A stretch of 64,000 nucleotides of DNA from Clostridium frigidicarnis (lineage in GTDB: Bacteria; Bacillota; Clostridia; Clostridiales; Clostridiaceae): positions 87,667 through 151,666 of the forward strand of contig NZ_FOKI01000009.1 of the NCBI RefSeq assembly GCF_900111985.1. The letters are read 5' to 3'. The position numbers and the translations under genes are program-made. Under the pieces are notes generated by a model that saw only the letters and a list, made by a program, of their open reading frames with translations, was not told the origin of the DNA and did no database searches. Below are positions 1 to 8,712 of this stretch, one piece after another. Every line of letters starts with the position of its first letter. The stretch's first letter is position 1.

Positions 1-42
1 AATAAAAAATATTTTCTGGGAAATTAAACCATTTATTTGCAA

Positions 43-90
43 TAAAAAAGATTCCCTCTAGCTTTAACAGTGAAAGGGAATCTTTTTTAA
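43..90 (-). terminator. Rho-independent terminator of the small gene at 96-245
   Basis: An inverted repeat (AAAGATTCCCT / AGGGAATCTTT) with a loop of about 17 nt is flanked by A and T runs on the two sides. Read on the minus strand it ends in a run of T, six bases past the stop codon of the small minus-strand gene. The A/T symmetry could let it work in both directions. Confidence 0.8.
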
Positions 91-95
91 AGTGA

Positions 96-245
96 TTAAT
101 GCCTTGATTCTATAGGCTCTCCATTAAAATTTGTGTATTCTGTAGGATTTTTAGGATTTCCTACATTATTTTGATTTTCATGAAGTCTTTGTCTTCTGTC
201 TCCCTTTTGTGGCCCATTATTAGTTTTATTATCTTTCACCTTCAT
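96..245 (-). CDS. Small hydrophilic protein, 49 aa
   Basis: This is a short gene with a good ribosome binding site (AGAGGTG, 6 nt before ATG at 245) and a strong terminator right after the TAA stop. The product is 49 residues, very hydrophilic, rich in Asn, Lys, Pro and Gly, with no membrane segment and no cysteine. It starts MKVKDNKTNN and ends GEPIESRH. I recall short clostridial hydrophilic proteins of this kind (sometimes labelled 'clostri-philic'), but I cannot verify the match. Composition would suit a spore- or stress-associated peptide, which is inference only. The signal for a real gene is the site-ORF-terminator arrangement rather than homology. Confidence 0.7.
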   Translation of the reverse strand: MKVKDNKTNNGPQKGDRRQRLHENQNNVGNPKNPTEYTNFNGEPIESRH

Positions 246-1057
246 TATCAGCACCTCTTTTCTTTTTATTAGGTAATTCTAAGATTTAGATTATATAAAC
301 AGTGCAAATTAGAATTTATACACTAAGTTCATGTTTAATCTTTCACTTAGAAAACCTTCTAAAATCTTTTAGTTACTATTGTTTATTCCATGACTACAAT
401 TGCTAATACTTTAGAGCTTATCAATTGTGAGACATGTGCCTTTTAATAGTTCCTTACACAAGTTCTTCTAAGCTTCAACTTGAATAATCTATTGCTTTTA
501 AGCAAATTTCATATGAAGCTAAGAATCTTTTAATAAACAATAGAAATATTTATAACTTATAGATCTTAGATAAAAATAGCTTATGCCTTTATTGAAGTTT
601 TAATTCTTTAGTATATGTCCCTCATATTGGATTAATTAAATATTTTGGTAAATTTATCTCTAATAGTTTGGTTATTATTGATTATGGTTATATTTATCTC
701 TATCCATCTATTACTTTGTTTTTTAGGGCGTACTAAAAAAGCTCCTAGTTTAGTAGTTAACTTTTTACCTTTACACTTACATTTTTTACTTTTCACAAAA
801 TCTCCCCCAGTATATGTATATTATTCCCTTGTAAATACTTTACATTGAAATGCACCCCTTTTGCAACACTTACTTTCATCATACAAATTATTAATCAAGT
901 TTTCTAATGATGTTTTTCTTCATGTTATTCTGAAAAACTTGAAATCTAATTTTTATTAATAGATATACTTTTATGTAATTTCACATTTCATGAATTTATT
1001 TGTGTTTTTATGAATTTTATTTTTAAATTTGGTAATACTTACAAATGAGGTGATTTT
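246..1057. other. AT-rich intergenic region, no supported gene
   Basis: About 800 bases hold only short open frames broken by stops. One plus-strand frame at 645-848 (TTG start, 67 codons) has no ribosome binding site and a composition like translated noncoding DNA, so I do not call it. The GAGGTG site of the next gene lies at the right end. It may contain promoters for both flanking genes, but I see no clear -35/-10 pair. Confidence 0.5.
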
Positions 1058-1633
1058 ATGTTTACTCTTAAAGGTATAATTTTAATAATAGTTTTTATGT
1101 ACTTCCTAAAAATATCAACCGTCATCTTTAATAAAATTTTTAACTACAAAGATGAAAAAATTCAATTCTACATAGATATGAGAAAAGAAAGAATTGAATC
1201 AATGTCAGGCTATGAATTTGAAGGATTTTGTAAATGGCTATTTCAAGGTACTGGTGAATATTCCAATGTGGAATTAACCTCAGACTTTAATGATGAAGGC
1301 AATGATTTAATACTTACTTCAAACTCTGGTGAAAAGGTTTATGTCCAATGTAAGAGATACTCCTCTTTAAGTGAAGAAGAGCTTGAAAACATGAAAAATG
1401 AAAATCTATTAATAGGAAGAGCTCTTTGTCAAAAATTTGTTGGTTCTATGATATCTGAAAATATTACTACCGGAATCATAGTAACAACTGGAAGTGTAAA
1501 TAAAAATGCTTTAGATTATATAGAAAAAATAAATTCAAATACAAATATGAATATTGATATTTTAACTATGAATGATATTGTAACTCTTATAGAAAATAAT
1601 AAAGAAAATGAACTATATAGTGTAAGCGTTTAG
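1058..1633 (+). CDS. Membrane-anchored Mrr-type restriction endonuclease-like protein
   Basis: The product is 191 aa. Residues 4-20 form one hydrophobic segment, probably an N-terminal membrane anchor. The rest matches the Mrr_cat (PD-(D/E)xK) fold: YEFEGF near residue 52, an acidic D83 in GNDLIL, then the QCK triad (Q97, K99) in VYVQCKR, followed by a beta-alpha stretch (GIIVTTGSVN). These are the usual active-site positions of Mrr-like nucleases that cut modified DNA. It stands alone, with no methyltransferase partner nearby. GAGGTG lies 7 nt before ATG 1058 and a hairpin terminator follows. In this family nuclease activity is expected; membrane tethering is inferred and unusual. The actual substrate is unknown. 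Confidence 0.75.
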   Translation: MFTLKGIILIIVFMYFLKISTVIFNKIFNYKDEKIQFYIDMRKERIESMSGYEFEGFCKWLFQGTGEYSNVELTSDFNDEGNDLILTSNSGEKVYVQCKRYSSLSEEELENMKNENLLIGRALCQKFVGSMISENITTGIIVTTGSVNKNALDYIEKINSNTNMNIDILTMNDIVTLIENNKENELYSVSV

Positions 1634-1677
1634 AAAAATACAAGAAAATTTTAATATTGACTCCTCTTAAATTCAAT

Positions 1678-1725
1678 AAAGGTTGTGAATTAAATTTTTA
1701 TTTTTTAATCCACAGCCTTTTTATT
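1678..1725 (+). terminator. Hairpin terminator of the Mrr-like gene
   Basis: A 17-bp stem (AAAGGTTGTGAATTAAA pairing with TTTAATCCACAGCCTTT, using G-U pairs) is followed by TTATTTT. It lies 45 bases after the stop of the gene at 1058-1633. Confidence 0.8.
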
Positions 1726-1830
1726 TTCACGTCTTTAATATAAAAAACTATATTGTTAATAATCATTTAATCTTAACTTTCGTAATATACTATCTATTAT
1801 AAATATATGTGAAATATCTAGGAGGTTATC

Positions 1831-2007
1831 GTGAATAAATTTACTATGTCTCTAATTTTCAATGCTATTGCTCTTGGTGTAGGGGTTGCAACTCTTGTTT
1901 TGTCTTTATTAAACCAGATTGATAATGTAAAACAAGTTATATCCCTTTTATCTATTGCTGTAATTTGTTTATCTCTTTCTAAATTTGATAAAAATACCAT
2001 AAATTAA
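1831..2007 (+). CDS. Small two-pass membrane protein, 58 aa
   Basis: A GTG start at 1831 is preceded by a near-ideal AGGAGG (7 nt spacing). The 58-residue product has two hydrophobic stretches (about residues 8-27 and 36-52) joined by a short polar loop (NQIDNVKQ), so it is predicted to cross the membrane twice. The TAA stop runs straight into a strong hairpin terminator shared with the converging gene at 2050-2493. The family is not recognised. The antisense frame over the same bases (1818-2000) has no ribosome binding site and is a shadow. Confidence 0.72.
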   Translation: MNKFTMSLIFNAIALGVGVATLVLSLLNQIDNVKQVISLLSIAVICLSLSKFDKNTIN

Positions 2008-2048
2008 AATAGCTACAGTACTTATTTTTAAGTATTGTAGCTATTTTT
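2006..2048. terminator. Bidirectional terminator between convergent genes
   Basis: A 19-bp stem (AAAATAGCTACAGTACTTA paired with its near-complement) has a 4-nt loop and A/T runs on both sides. It serves the small membrane protein on the plus strand and the coiled-coil protein on the minus strand. Confidence 0.85.
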
Positions 2049-2049
2049 T

Positions 2050-2493
2050 CTAAAAATCTTTAGAATTTCTATTTGAATCTATAACCATCTTATATCTAAA
2101 ATCATCTAAAACTTTGATAGATTTTGTTATGTGTATAAGTTTCGTATTATTTACAGAAGTAGTAAATTCTATGTTATTAATAGTATCTTGTATCTCTTCA
2201 CTTCTAATGTTTATGTCTTTTATATCTTTTTCCAAATTATCAACTTTACTTTTAACATTGCTCATATCTTCTTTTAATCCTGATACATCTTGTTTTAAAA
2301 TAGATACATCTTCTTTTAGTCCTGACACATCTTGTTTTAAAATAGATACGTCTTCTTTTAGTCCTGACACATCTTGTTTTAAAATAGATACATCTTCTTT
2401 TAGCCCTGACACATCTTGTTTTATTTCTTTTACATCAGTTCTCATTGATCTCATTTCTTCTAAAATCTGAATCATTATTTTATTATCTTCCAA
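2050..2493 (-). CDS. Coiled-coil heptad-repeat protein, 147 aa
   Basis: A soluble, highly charged protein. About residues 20-78 consist of a 14-residue unit (KQDVSGLKEDVSIL) repeated about four times, i.e. exact double heptads with hydrophobic a/d positions, so a long parallel coiled coil is expected. Further heptads follow (VDNLEKDIKDI). There is no signal peptide or membrane segment. The DNA under the repeat is a 42-bp minisatellite (2279-2404), so copy number may vary between strains in steps of 14 residues without a frame change. Related clostridial proteins are uncharacterised; a scaffolding or length-ruler role is only a guess. The site before ATG 2493 is GGAGGT. Confidence 0.8.
   Translation of the reverse strand: MEDNKIMIQILEEMRSMRTDVKEIKQDVSGLKEDVSILKQDVSGLKEDVSILKQDVSGLKEDVSILKQDVSGLKEDMSNVKSKVDNLEKDIKDINIRSEEIQDTINNIEFTTSVNNTKLIHITKSIKVLDDFRYKMVIDSNRNSKDF
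2279..2420. repeat. 42-bp in-frame tandem repeat
   Basis: Three full copies of a 42-bp unit begin at 2279, 2321 and 2363, and a partial fourth begins at 2405. The copies differ at only one or two bases. The unit is a multiple of three, so expansion or contraction keeps the reading frame of the coiled-coil gene. Confidence 0.95.
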
Positions 2494-2564
2494 TGGCTAT
2501 ACCTCCAAATTTAATTTACTTCATTATATCATACGGTTATATAATCTTTAAGTGGATATATTTT

Positions 2565-2849
2565 CTAAACATTACCTTCAATCTTAGTATCTTTTTTAAA
2601 TATAGTACTTATTCCTCCACCAATTAACCCTAATATTATTCCTGAATAGAAGTTTAATCCCATAATTCTATATATGCCCAGTAGTATGAGTATAAAAACT
2701 ATTAACCCTAGACTTTTCATAAGTTTTTCTTTTTCACTGTTTAAAATAAGTTTTTGAAGTGCTACCATACCCTTAAGATTTAAACCATTAAATAATATAA
2801 GTGAAATTAAAAAAGCCATTACAAATGTTATCCCAAAAATTAAAATCAT
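2565..2849 (-). CDS. Small membrane protein, 94 aa
   Basis: Three hydrophobic segments are visible (about residues 2-20, 47-63 and 66-82), with a Gly-rich last helix (GIILGLIGGGIS) and a short basic/acidic tail. A GGGGGT site precedes ATG 2849. No catalytic motif or family is recognised. It is separated from the helicase gene at 3011-6208 by about 160 bases and could be expressed independently. Confidence 0.6.
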   Translation of the reverse strand: MILIFGITFVMAFLISLILFNGLNLKGMVALQKLILNSEKEKLMKSLGLIVFILILLGIYRIMGLNFYSGIILGLIGGGISTIFKKDTKIEGNV

Positions 2850-3010
2850 GTTTTTACCCCCTATTATATAATTACATTAAATAACTACTGCTATCCGAAG
2901 GAAGATTCATTGTATTATATTCTATGTATACCACAAGCTTATATATATAACAACCATAAAAAACCATTATTTTTACCTCAATATTGTATATACACCTAGT
3001 TTTTCATCAT

Positions 3011-6000
3011 CTAATTAAATAATTCCATTAATTCCTCATTTGATAAAGTCGTTAACACCTTTCCATCTTTAAGCTCTCCATTCATAACACTATTAATAAG
3101 CTCTTTCTTATCACTTTGAAGGGTAATTATTTTTTCTTCTATTGTTCCCTTAGATACCAATTTTATTACCTCAACAATATTTTTTTGGCCAATTCTATGA
3201 GCTCTATCTGTTGCTTGATCTTCTATTGCTGGATTCCACCAAGGGTCAAAATGTATTACTAAGTTTGCTGATGTTAAATTCAATCCTGTTCCACCAGCCT
3301 TTAAAGATATTAAAAACACTTTAACATTTTCACCTTCATTAAAATCATCTACTAATCTTACTCTTTCACTAGCTTTAGTTGAGCCATCTAAATACATATA
3401 TTTTATACCATTTTCATCTAATATTTTTGATATATTCTTTAATACTGATGTAAATTGAGAGAATAATAATATCTTCTTTTTCTCAGCTATTCCTTCATTG
3501 ACCATATCCATAGCAACTTCAACTTTAGCACTCCCCCCAGAATAGTCTTCAATTAAAAGTTTTGGATCTAAGCATAGCTGTCTTAACTTTGTTAAATAAG
3601 AAAACACTGTTATTTTATCTTCTTTATTAGTTTTAATCTTTTCTTTTATTTCATTCATATAAGATTTATAAATTTCCATTTGAGATTTATTCATTTCTAC
3701 TAAGAATTTTTTCTCTATTTTATCAGGTAAATCTTTTAAAACATCTTTCTTTTCCCTTCTTAAAATAAATGGACGTATTAAAGTTTTTAAATCTTCTATA
3801 TTATGGTCATAATTTATAATAAATTTCTTTTGAAAAACATCTTTTTCATATAAGTATCCCGGCATGATAAAGTCAAAAATAGACCAAAGTTCTGTTAGAT
3901 TATTTTCAATTGGAGTTCCGGTCAATACAAATTTAGTCTTTGCCTTTATATTTTTCACTTTTTCAGTAATTTGGGACTGGGGATTCTTTATGTTTTGCCC
4001 TTCATCTATTATACAAAAGTCAAAAATAATGTTTTCATATAAATTAAAGTCATTTCTAAGAGTACCATAAGTTGTTACTAAAACGTCATACTCCTGTCTA
4101 CTTTCTATTACTTTCAATCTTTCTTCTAACGAGCCATGAATAATTCCTATATTTAAATTTGGAGCAAATTTTCCAAACTCATTTTTCCAATTATATATTA
4201 AGGAGGTTGGTGCTATTATTAAGGTTTTTGAGTTGTTTTTACATAATATAAATGTTATGGCTTGTATTGTTTTACCAAGTCCCATTTCATCCGCCAGAAT
4301 TCCCCCAAAGCCCATGTGCGCCAATGTCCTCATCCATCTATATCCTATTAACTGATACTCTCTAAGAGTTCCATTTAAACCTTCTGGTTCCTTATACTCT
4401 ACATTTTTAAGTTCAATGATTTTACTAGATATATTTTTCAATATATCTTTTCCTTTAATAAAGTTTAGTTGGGTTTTTCTTATAATTTCTTCTAAATAAT
4501 ATGCTCTGTTATTATCAACTCTTATATCATTACTTTCAATAAAGCACTCACTAATACCTTGAATTAAATTTAAAAATTCTCCCACCTTATGGTCATTAAA
4601 ATCAATAAATATATTATCTTTGGTTTTAAAAAAGTTTTTATTTTTATTAAATGCTTTAAACATATTAGCATATTCACTTAAATCAATATTCCCAAACTTA
4701 TAATGTAAAGTCATATTGCCATTATCATCATAAATTTCTGATTCTATAAATGATGAATCATAAATCTTTAAATCATTAAAATCATTTTCCATGTATACTT
4801 CTCCAAGAGATAATAACTTTTCCTCTCCATGTTTTAAAAGTTCGTACACATCTTCATCTGATCCTATAAACACAAATTCGTCATTTCGTTTTATAAATTT
4901 AAGTTTTGAAAGCTGATTTTCTATAATACTTTCTTTTTTCATATCTCTATCAACTAAAGTGGTTTTATTCTTATCCTTTATAATGTCTATAGTCTCATCA
5001 CCATATTTTAACTTAACACCACAAGTAATCTTTTCTTTATGTTTGCTCAAATAAAATTTAGCTGTTACAAGCTCACTTGTGTAATTTTGTATGCTTTCAT
5101 GAAAGTTTATATCATTAGATATTGTTTTAAGTACACTTACTAGCCTTTTAAAAGTCTTAACATCCTTCTTAAAATTCATTTCATTAAATTTTTTTAATTT
5201 ATCATAAAAAGGACTATATATTTCTATTTGCTCTATACTTGGTAAATAAATATGTCCATCATAAAAATACACATTCTTATTTTTGTTAAGAGGCATTGGG
5301 AATTTTTTCTTTGTTGTTAATATGAATCCATCTTCCCCATTTTTAATTGTAAAACTTATTGGTAGGTCTTTTTCTAGAATTTTTGGAGTATATTCTATAT
5401 AATCGTATTTAAATGTAATTGTTTTTCCACTAATGGTTTTCAAGAAACTTCTTAAGTTATTTGGTAAAACCTTTAAATTCCTTCCATTTATAAGTGGAAA
5501 CTGTGCCGAACTACTATTCTTAAGAAATTCTCTATTTATATTAATATATTCCTCTATGAACTCTATTAGTCTTTCATCTTCTTTAGAAAAATAGTTTATT
5601 TCAGACTTATATATGAATTCATTAGCAAATACTATGTCTTCACCTTTATTTTTCTTGTCTATAAAATTCTCTAAACTCTTTATAAGTACAGTATTTTTCT
5701 TTCCTATTCTAAATTCTGCTTCATAATAATCTAAAGAAGGATTGGTTATATAACTAAGTTTAATGTTTATATTTATTTTATTATCCATATCTCTTCTACC
5801 TATGAGTTTTTCAAGTATTAAATCTCCACTTTTATAGTTTTCCTTAGGATCTTTAATTTTACTCTCTAATGTCTTACACGCTAAAGAATAAAACTTACAT
5901 GTTGTTGCTATAAGATGAGGACACAAAAAAGTTTTATTATACTTAGAATTTTCAATAAAACTTTCACATGAACACTTACTTTCTTCTAAAACTACCTTTC

Positions 6001-6199
6001 CAAGATTTATCTTTAAGTGAGTGTAATATTCCATTGAATTATTTTCATTTTTTACTCTTCCATATATACTATAAAAATTATTTATGTTCTTGCTGGTTAC
6101 GTTTGATACCAATCCCTTATTAAATATTTTCTCCCCTTCTCTTTTAGTCCAGTTTGAAGTCTTAACAAATATTGCATCTACTAATTTATTTAAGTTCAA
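3011..6199 (-). CDS. SNF2-family helicase with N-terminal SWIM zinc finger
   Basis: A DNA-translocating ATPase of the bacterial SNF2/Rad54 group. A SWIM zinc finger is at about residues 76-95 (CxC ... CPH). It is followed by a long SNF2 N-terminal region and the two RecA lobes: motif I ADEMGLGKT (about 635), motif II DEGQ (about 735), motif III LTGTPIENN, motif V LKAGGTGLNL and motif VI DRAHRIGQ (about 1000). This architecture is typical of Bacillota SNF2 proteins of about 1070 aa. The long frame opens at GTG 6208, but GAGGTG (6211-6206) itself forms a ribosome binding site for TTG 6199, so I prefer TTG as the start. Its cellular role is not established; a part in DNA repair or transcription recycling is expected from the family. 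It is monocistronic as far as can be seen. Confidence 0.9.
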   Translation of the reverse strand: MNLNKLVDAIFVKTSNWTKREGEKIFNKGLVSNVTSKNINNFYSIYGRVKNENNSMEYYTHLKINLGKVVLEESKCSCESFIENSKYNKTFLCPHLIATTCKFYSLACKTLESKIKDPKENYKSGDLILEKLIGRRDMDNKININIKLSYITNPSLDYYEAEFRIGKKNTVLIKSLENFIDKKNKGEDIVFANEFIYKSEINYFSKEDERLIEFIEEYININREFLKNSSSAQFPLINGRNLKVLPNNLRSFLKTISGKTITFKYDYIEYTPKILEKDLPISFTIKNGEDGFILTTKKKFPMPLNKNKNVYFYDGHIYLPSIEQIEIYSPFYDKLKKFNEMNFKKDVKTFKRLVSVLKTISNDINFHESIQNYTSELVTAKFYLSKHKEKITCGVKLKYGDETIDIIKDKNKTTLVDRDMKKESIIENQLSKLKFIKRNDEFVFIGSDEDVYELLKHGEEKLLSLGEVYMENDFNDLKIYDSSFIESEIYDDNGNMTLHYKFGNIDLSEYANMFKAFNKNKNFFKTKDNIFIDFNDHKVGEFLNLIQGISECFIESNDIRVDNNRAYYLEEIIRKTQLNFIKGKDILKNISSKIIELKNVEYKEPEGLNGTLREYQLIGYRWMRTLAHMGFGGILADEMGLGKTIQAITFILCKNNSKTLIIAPTSLIYNWKNEFGKFAPNLNIGIIHGSLEERLKVIESRQEYDVLVTTYGTLRNDFNLYENIIFDFCIIDEGQNIKNPQSQITEKVKNIKAKTKFVLTGTPIENNLTELWSIFDFIMPGYLYEKDVFQKKFIINYDHNIEDLKTLIRPFILRREKKDVLKDLPDKIEKKFLVEMNKSQMEIYKSYMNEIKEKIKTNKEDKITVFSYLTKLRQLCLDPKLLIEDYSGGSAKVEVAMDMVNEGIAEKKKILLFSQFTSVLKNISKILDENGIKYMYLDGSTKASERVRLVDDFNEGENVKVFLISLKAGGTGLNLTSANLVIHFDPWWNPAIEDQATDRAHRIGQKNIVEVIKLVSKGTIEEKIITLQSDKKELINSVMNGELKDGKVLTTLSNEELMELFN

Positions 6200-6251
6200 T
6201 ACCCTCACCTCATTTATTATTATATAACAAAAATATATTCTTTTACCACAA

Positions 6252-6312
6252 AGTTATGTTAGTGACAAGTTACAAGTTGGAGTGAACGAATGACAAATTT
6301 AGTTTGACATGC
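6252..6312. repeat. Dispersed 'GTGACAAGTTACAAGTT' repeat, copy 1
   Basis: GTGACAAGTTACAAGTT with variants also occurs around 19009-19095 and 34996-35040. All three are intergenic. The core is a short AAGT/ACTT-rich direct and inverted sequence; its function is unknown. Confidence 0.55.
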
Positions 6313-6360
6313 AATTTGATTGAAGTTTTATTCAACCCTCATCTTTAATAAGTATATAAG

Positions 6361-6392
6361 AAAGAGAAGCCCGTTATGAGCTTCTCTTTTTT
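6361..6392. terminator. Hairpin terminator between the helicase promoter and the 6.5-kb gene
   Basis: A perfect 10-bp stem (AAAGAGAAGC / GCTTCTCTTT) with a 9-nt loop is followed by TTTT on the plus side and preceded by AAA. It is likely bidirectional. No plus-strand gene ends here, so it may insulate the helicase gene from upstream reading. Confidence 0.6.
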
Positions 6393-6399
6393 AGGCAAA

Positions 6400-6432
6400 T
6401 TCAAAAAAATAACAAGCCAGTATGCTTGTCAC
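6400..6432. repeat. Partial copy of the palindromic element seen at 15.3 and 27.6 kb
   Basis: Starting TTCAAAAAAATAACAAG, about 30 bases match the left end of the elements at 15270-15411 and 27563-27708, with two differences. The rest of the element is absent, so this is a remnant. Confidence 0.6.
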
Positions 6433-6526
6433 TGTAAACTTATCATTTAAATAAGCTTCATTCAACTCTCTACTTTAAAAAGTAACCATCTCATAAGATA
6501 ATGGCTGTATTATAAAATAACTACCT

Positions 6527-7168
6527 TTAATCTTTTAGTTCTTTTGAAGGAAGTATATCCACTAAATCATTATAAGACTTTTCTTCCAAATACATGTAAC
6601 TAAAATCATCTTCGTCTTTTATTGCCATAACAACTTCATTATTATTGCATTCACACTTAGTATTAAGCTGCTTTACATCCTTTATTGTTATGGACACTAA
6701 ATCATTCACAGAATTGCCATTAAAATTGCTACAGTCTTTCTTGTATATTTCTTGAGTTGAATATATCTTATCCATTGTTGTAAAATACCAAATGTCCTCT
6801 TTAAAAATATTTATTATTCCAAAGTCGTCTTTAAAATCACTAGATATTATAAATACTGTGTTATTCTCTAACCACCATAAAGTATCAACATTGTTGCAAC
6901 TAATTTCCTTATAGTAAAATTCAGAAATTTTTATTTTCTTTGCGTCCTCTGGGACAGTACATCTCGCTCTTTTATATTGTACTAGATTGTCCTCTTCTTC
7001 TCTTGATTCTTTTATAGTTCTATTATAAGATATAATTTTCAAAACTAAAATCACAAGTATAATTCCCAATAAACTTCCTATTAATAAATTCTTCATTAAT
7101 GCCATCATAACAAGTATTCCCAAAACAATTATGCCACCTTTACTAGTAAACTCCATAAACTTATTCAA
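6527..7168 (-). CDS. Membrane-anchored protein of unknown function, 213 aa
   Basis: Two adjacent hydrophobic segments (about residues 12-27 and 28-47) are followed by a soluble domain of about 160 residues rich in aromatic and acidic residues, with a CECNN stretch. There is no signal-peptidase site and no catalytic motif I recognise. The N-terminal hairpin probably anchors the domain at the cytoplasmic face. The ATG is at 7168, with AAAGGGGGATG just upstream. No operon partner is apparent. Confidence 0.7.
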   Translation of the reverse strand: MNKFMEFTSKGGIIVLGILVMMALMKNLLIGSLLGIILVILVLKIISYNRTIKESREEEDNLVQYKRARCTVPEDAKKIKISEFYYKEISCNNVDTLWWLENNTVFIISSDFKDDFGIINIFKEDIWYFTTMDKIYSTQEIYKKDCSNFNGNSVNDLVSITIKDVKQLNTKCECNNNEVVMAIKDEDDFSYMYLEEKSYNDLVDILPSKELKD

Positions 7169-7769
7169 GTATACATCCCCCTTTCATTTGTTTCAATAGG
7201 TATTTTTATTATTCAAAATATATTAGTCACATTTAATATATTTCGTTCATATTTAGAGCTTCTTAAATATTTCTTTAGATTAAATTAATATTTTTTTAAA
7301 AATCTTTCATAATTTATAATCATTTTACATATAATGTATTTACTGTATAATCTTATTATATTACAATTTACTATAATAGTTAATATATTTTTTTGAATTA
7401 ATTATAAATTATATGAAATATATGATTTATAAAAAAACATACAAAATACTTATTTAGCAAAAATAGGAGTTTAGGAAATAAACGAAATGAGATTTCTAAT
7501 GAATTTTAAGAAAGGATAAATAAAGTAAATAGATAATAAAAAAGATATTGGTGGGGGAACCAATATCTTAAAGGGGTTATATAAATAAGGGGTTAAATAT
7601 TTATTTGGCTTTACAAACATTAGTATAACACAAGTTTCTACAAATTAATGTTAATTTTTTGTTAACTCACCTCTTTTTTAGTTACTTTTTATTCTTTTTT
7701 TAATATTTATATATCCCCATTAAAAATTTACAAGAAATTTTGATTTCTTATTATTTCTTTATTAAGAAT
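7169..7769. other. AT-rich intergenic region with one strong hairpin
   Basis: No supported gene. At about 7543-7570 a perfect stem (AAGATATTGGT / AACCAATATCTT) has a GGGGG loop. It is followed by two AAGGGGTTA-like direct repeats spaced about 20 bases apart (near 7571 and 7588). There is no T run after the stem, so it is not a typical terminator. It could be part of a small RNA or a protein-binding structure. Confidence 0.4.
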
Positions 7770-7916
7770 TTAGTTAAACTTATTGTTTAATACCTCTTCT
7801 ACTTTTTCTAAATAATTATGTTTAGTAACTATATTACTTTCAAAAGTTTTAACTGCGTTTTTAGTGTAGTTGCCAACTGCTTTAGTTTTTTTTGAATTAC
7901 TCTTTGACTTACTCAT
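7770..7916 (-). CDS. Small basic protein, 48 aa
   Basis: The ATG at 7916 follows AAGGAGATGATAAT, a good ribosome binding site. The 48-residue product begins MSKSKSNSKKTKAVG and is strongly basic at the N-terminus, then more amphipathic (NYLEKVEEVL). No membrane segment and no cysteine are present. I do not recognise the family. The ribosome binding site, an uninterrupted frame and sensible composition support expression; a nucleic-acid or spore-core role would fit the charge but is inference. Confidence 0.65.
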   Translation of the reverse strand: MSKSKSNSKKTKAVGNYTKNAVKTFESNIVTKHNYLEKVEEVLNNKFN

Positions 7917-8082
7917 ATTATCATCTCCTTAATTATATTCTAATAAGTAGTTTGTGATTTTTATTTTTTTAAATTCAAAAAAACTACTGTAAATTTAATG
8001 TTATTTTGCTTTAATCTGTTCTACATGGTTGTTTAAAAGCATATGTTAACTTTGAAAAGTATTTTTTTAAGGAGGCTTTTAA

Positions 8083-8547
8083 ATGAAAAAGATATTATTA
8101 TCTTTATCAATAATTATGACTGTATTTATTCTTTCTTCATGTCAATTATCAGATTATAATAAACAGAAACCAACAAATTTTTATTATACCAAATCTTTAC
8201 ACACTGAATTTATTACAAGTTCTAATGCCAAAGTATCTCTTTTTGATACAAATCTACATAAGGAAGTTGATATAACTTCTGAAGGTCTTAAAACAGTTGA
8301 AGATTTTATTGAAAACTTAAAACAAGAAAATTTTATTGAAAAGCCAGACGAGCTTCCTGAAAGTCCGCCTTATAAGCTATTTATATCTTTTAATGATACA
8401 AAATATGTTATAGATATTTTCAGCGATGATTTAATATCTATACATCCTTGGGATGCGATTTATACTGAAGATTATATGAATTGCACTAATGTCTACAGAG
8501 CAAATAATCTTTTTAAACTTTGTAAATATATAATGGGAGAAAATTAA
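8083..8547 (+). CDS. Putative lipoprotein, 154 aa
   Basis: The N-terminus has a lipoprotein signal peptide: MKK, a hydrophobic core, then the lipobox LSSC with Cys at residue 20. The mature part is about 135 residues with no transmembrane segment and no recognised domain; a Pro-rich stretch (PDELPESPPY) lies mid-protein. It should be lipid-anchored on the outer face of the membrane. AAGGAGG precedes the ATG and a hairpin terminator lies 165 bases downstream. It is a single gene, and its substrate or partner is unknown. Confidence 0.8.
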   Translation: MKKILLSLSIIMTVFILSSCQLSDYNKQKPTNFYYTKSLHTEFITSSNAKVSLFDTNLHKEVDITSEGLKTVEDFIENLKQENFIEKPDELPESPPYKLFISFNDTKYVIDIFSDDLISIHPWDAIYTEDYMNCTNVYRANNLFKLCKYIMGEN

Positions 8548-8712
8548 GATTTGTACAGTTGCTGCTACACTCACTTCTTAAATTAGACATAAATACTGCT
8601 TAATAACTTCTTACTATGTATTTATTTCAATTAAAAACTAAACTTATTATTATAACTTTGTGATTTTTAATTTATCAAATGCCATTAGAATATATGAAAG
8701 AGCTTATATATA

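Noticed and set aside
645..848. Plus-strand 67-codon frame with hydrophobic start
   Set aside because: It begins with TTG without a ribosome binding site and its composition looks like translated AT-rich noncoding DNA; no neighbour or terminator supports it.
1818..2000. Minus-strand 60-codon frame
   Set aside because: It is antisense to the small membrane-protein gene at 1831-2007, which has AGGAGG and a terminator; the minus frame has no site.
2279..2420. CRISPR array
   Set aside because: The units are contiguous 42-bp repeats without unique spacers and lie within a coding frame; no cas genes are near.
2114..2470. Plus-strand 118-codon Ser/Cys-rich frame
   Set aside because: It is the antisense of the coiled-coil repeat gene; the pattern only mirrors the 42-bp repeat.
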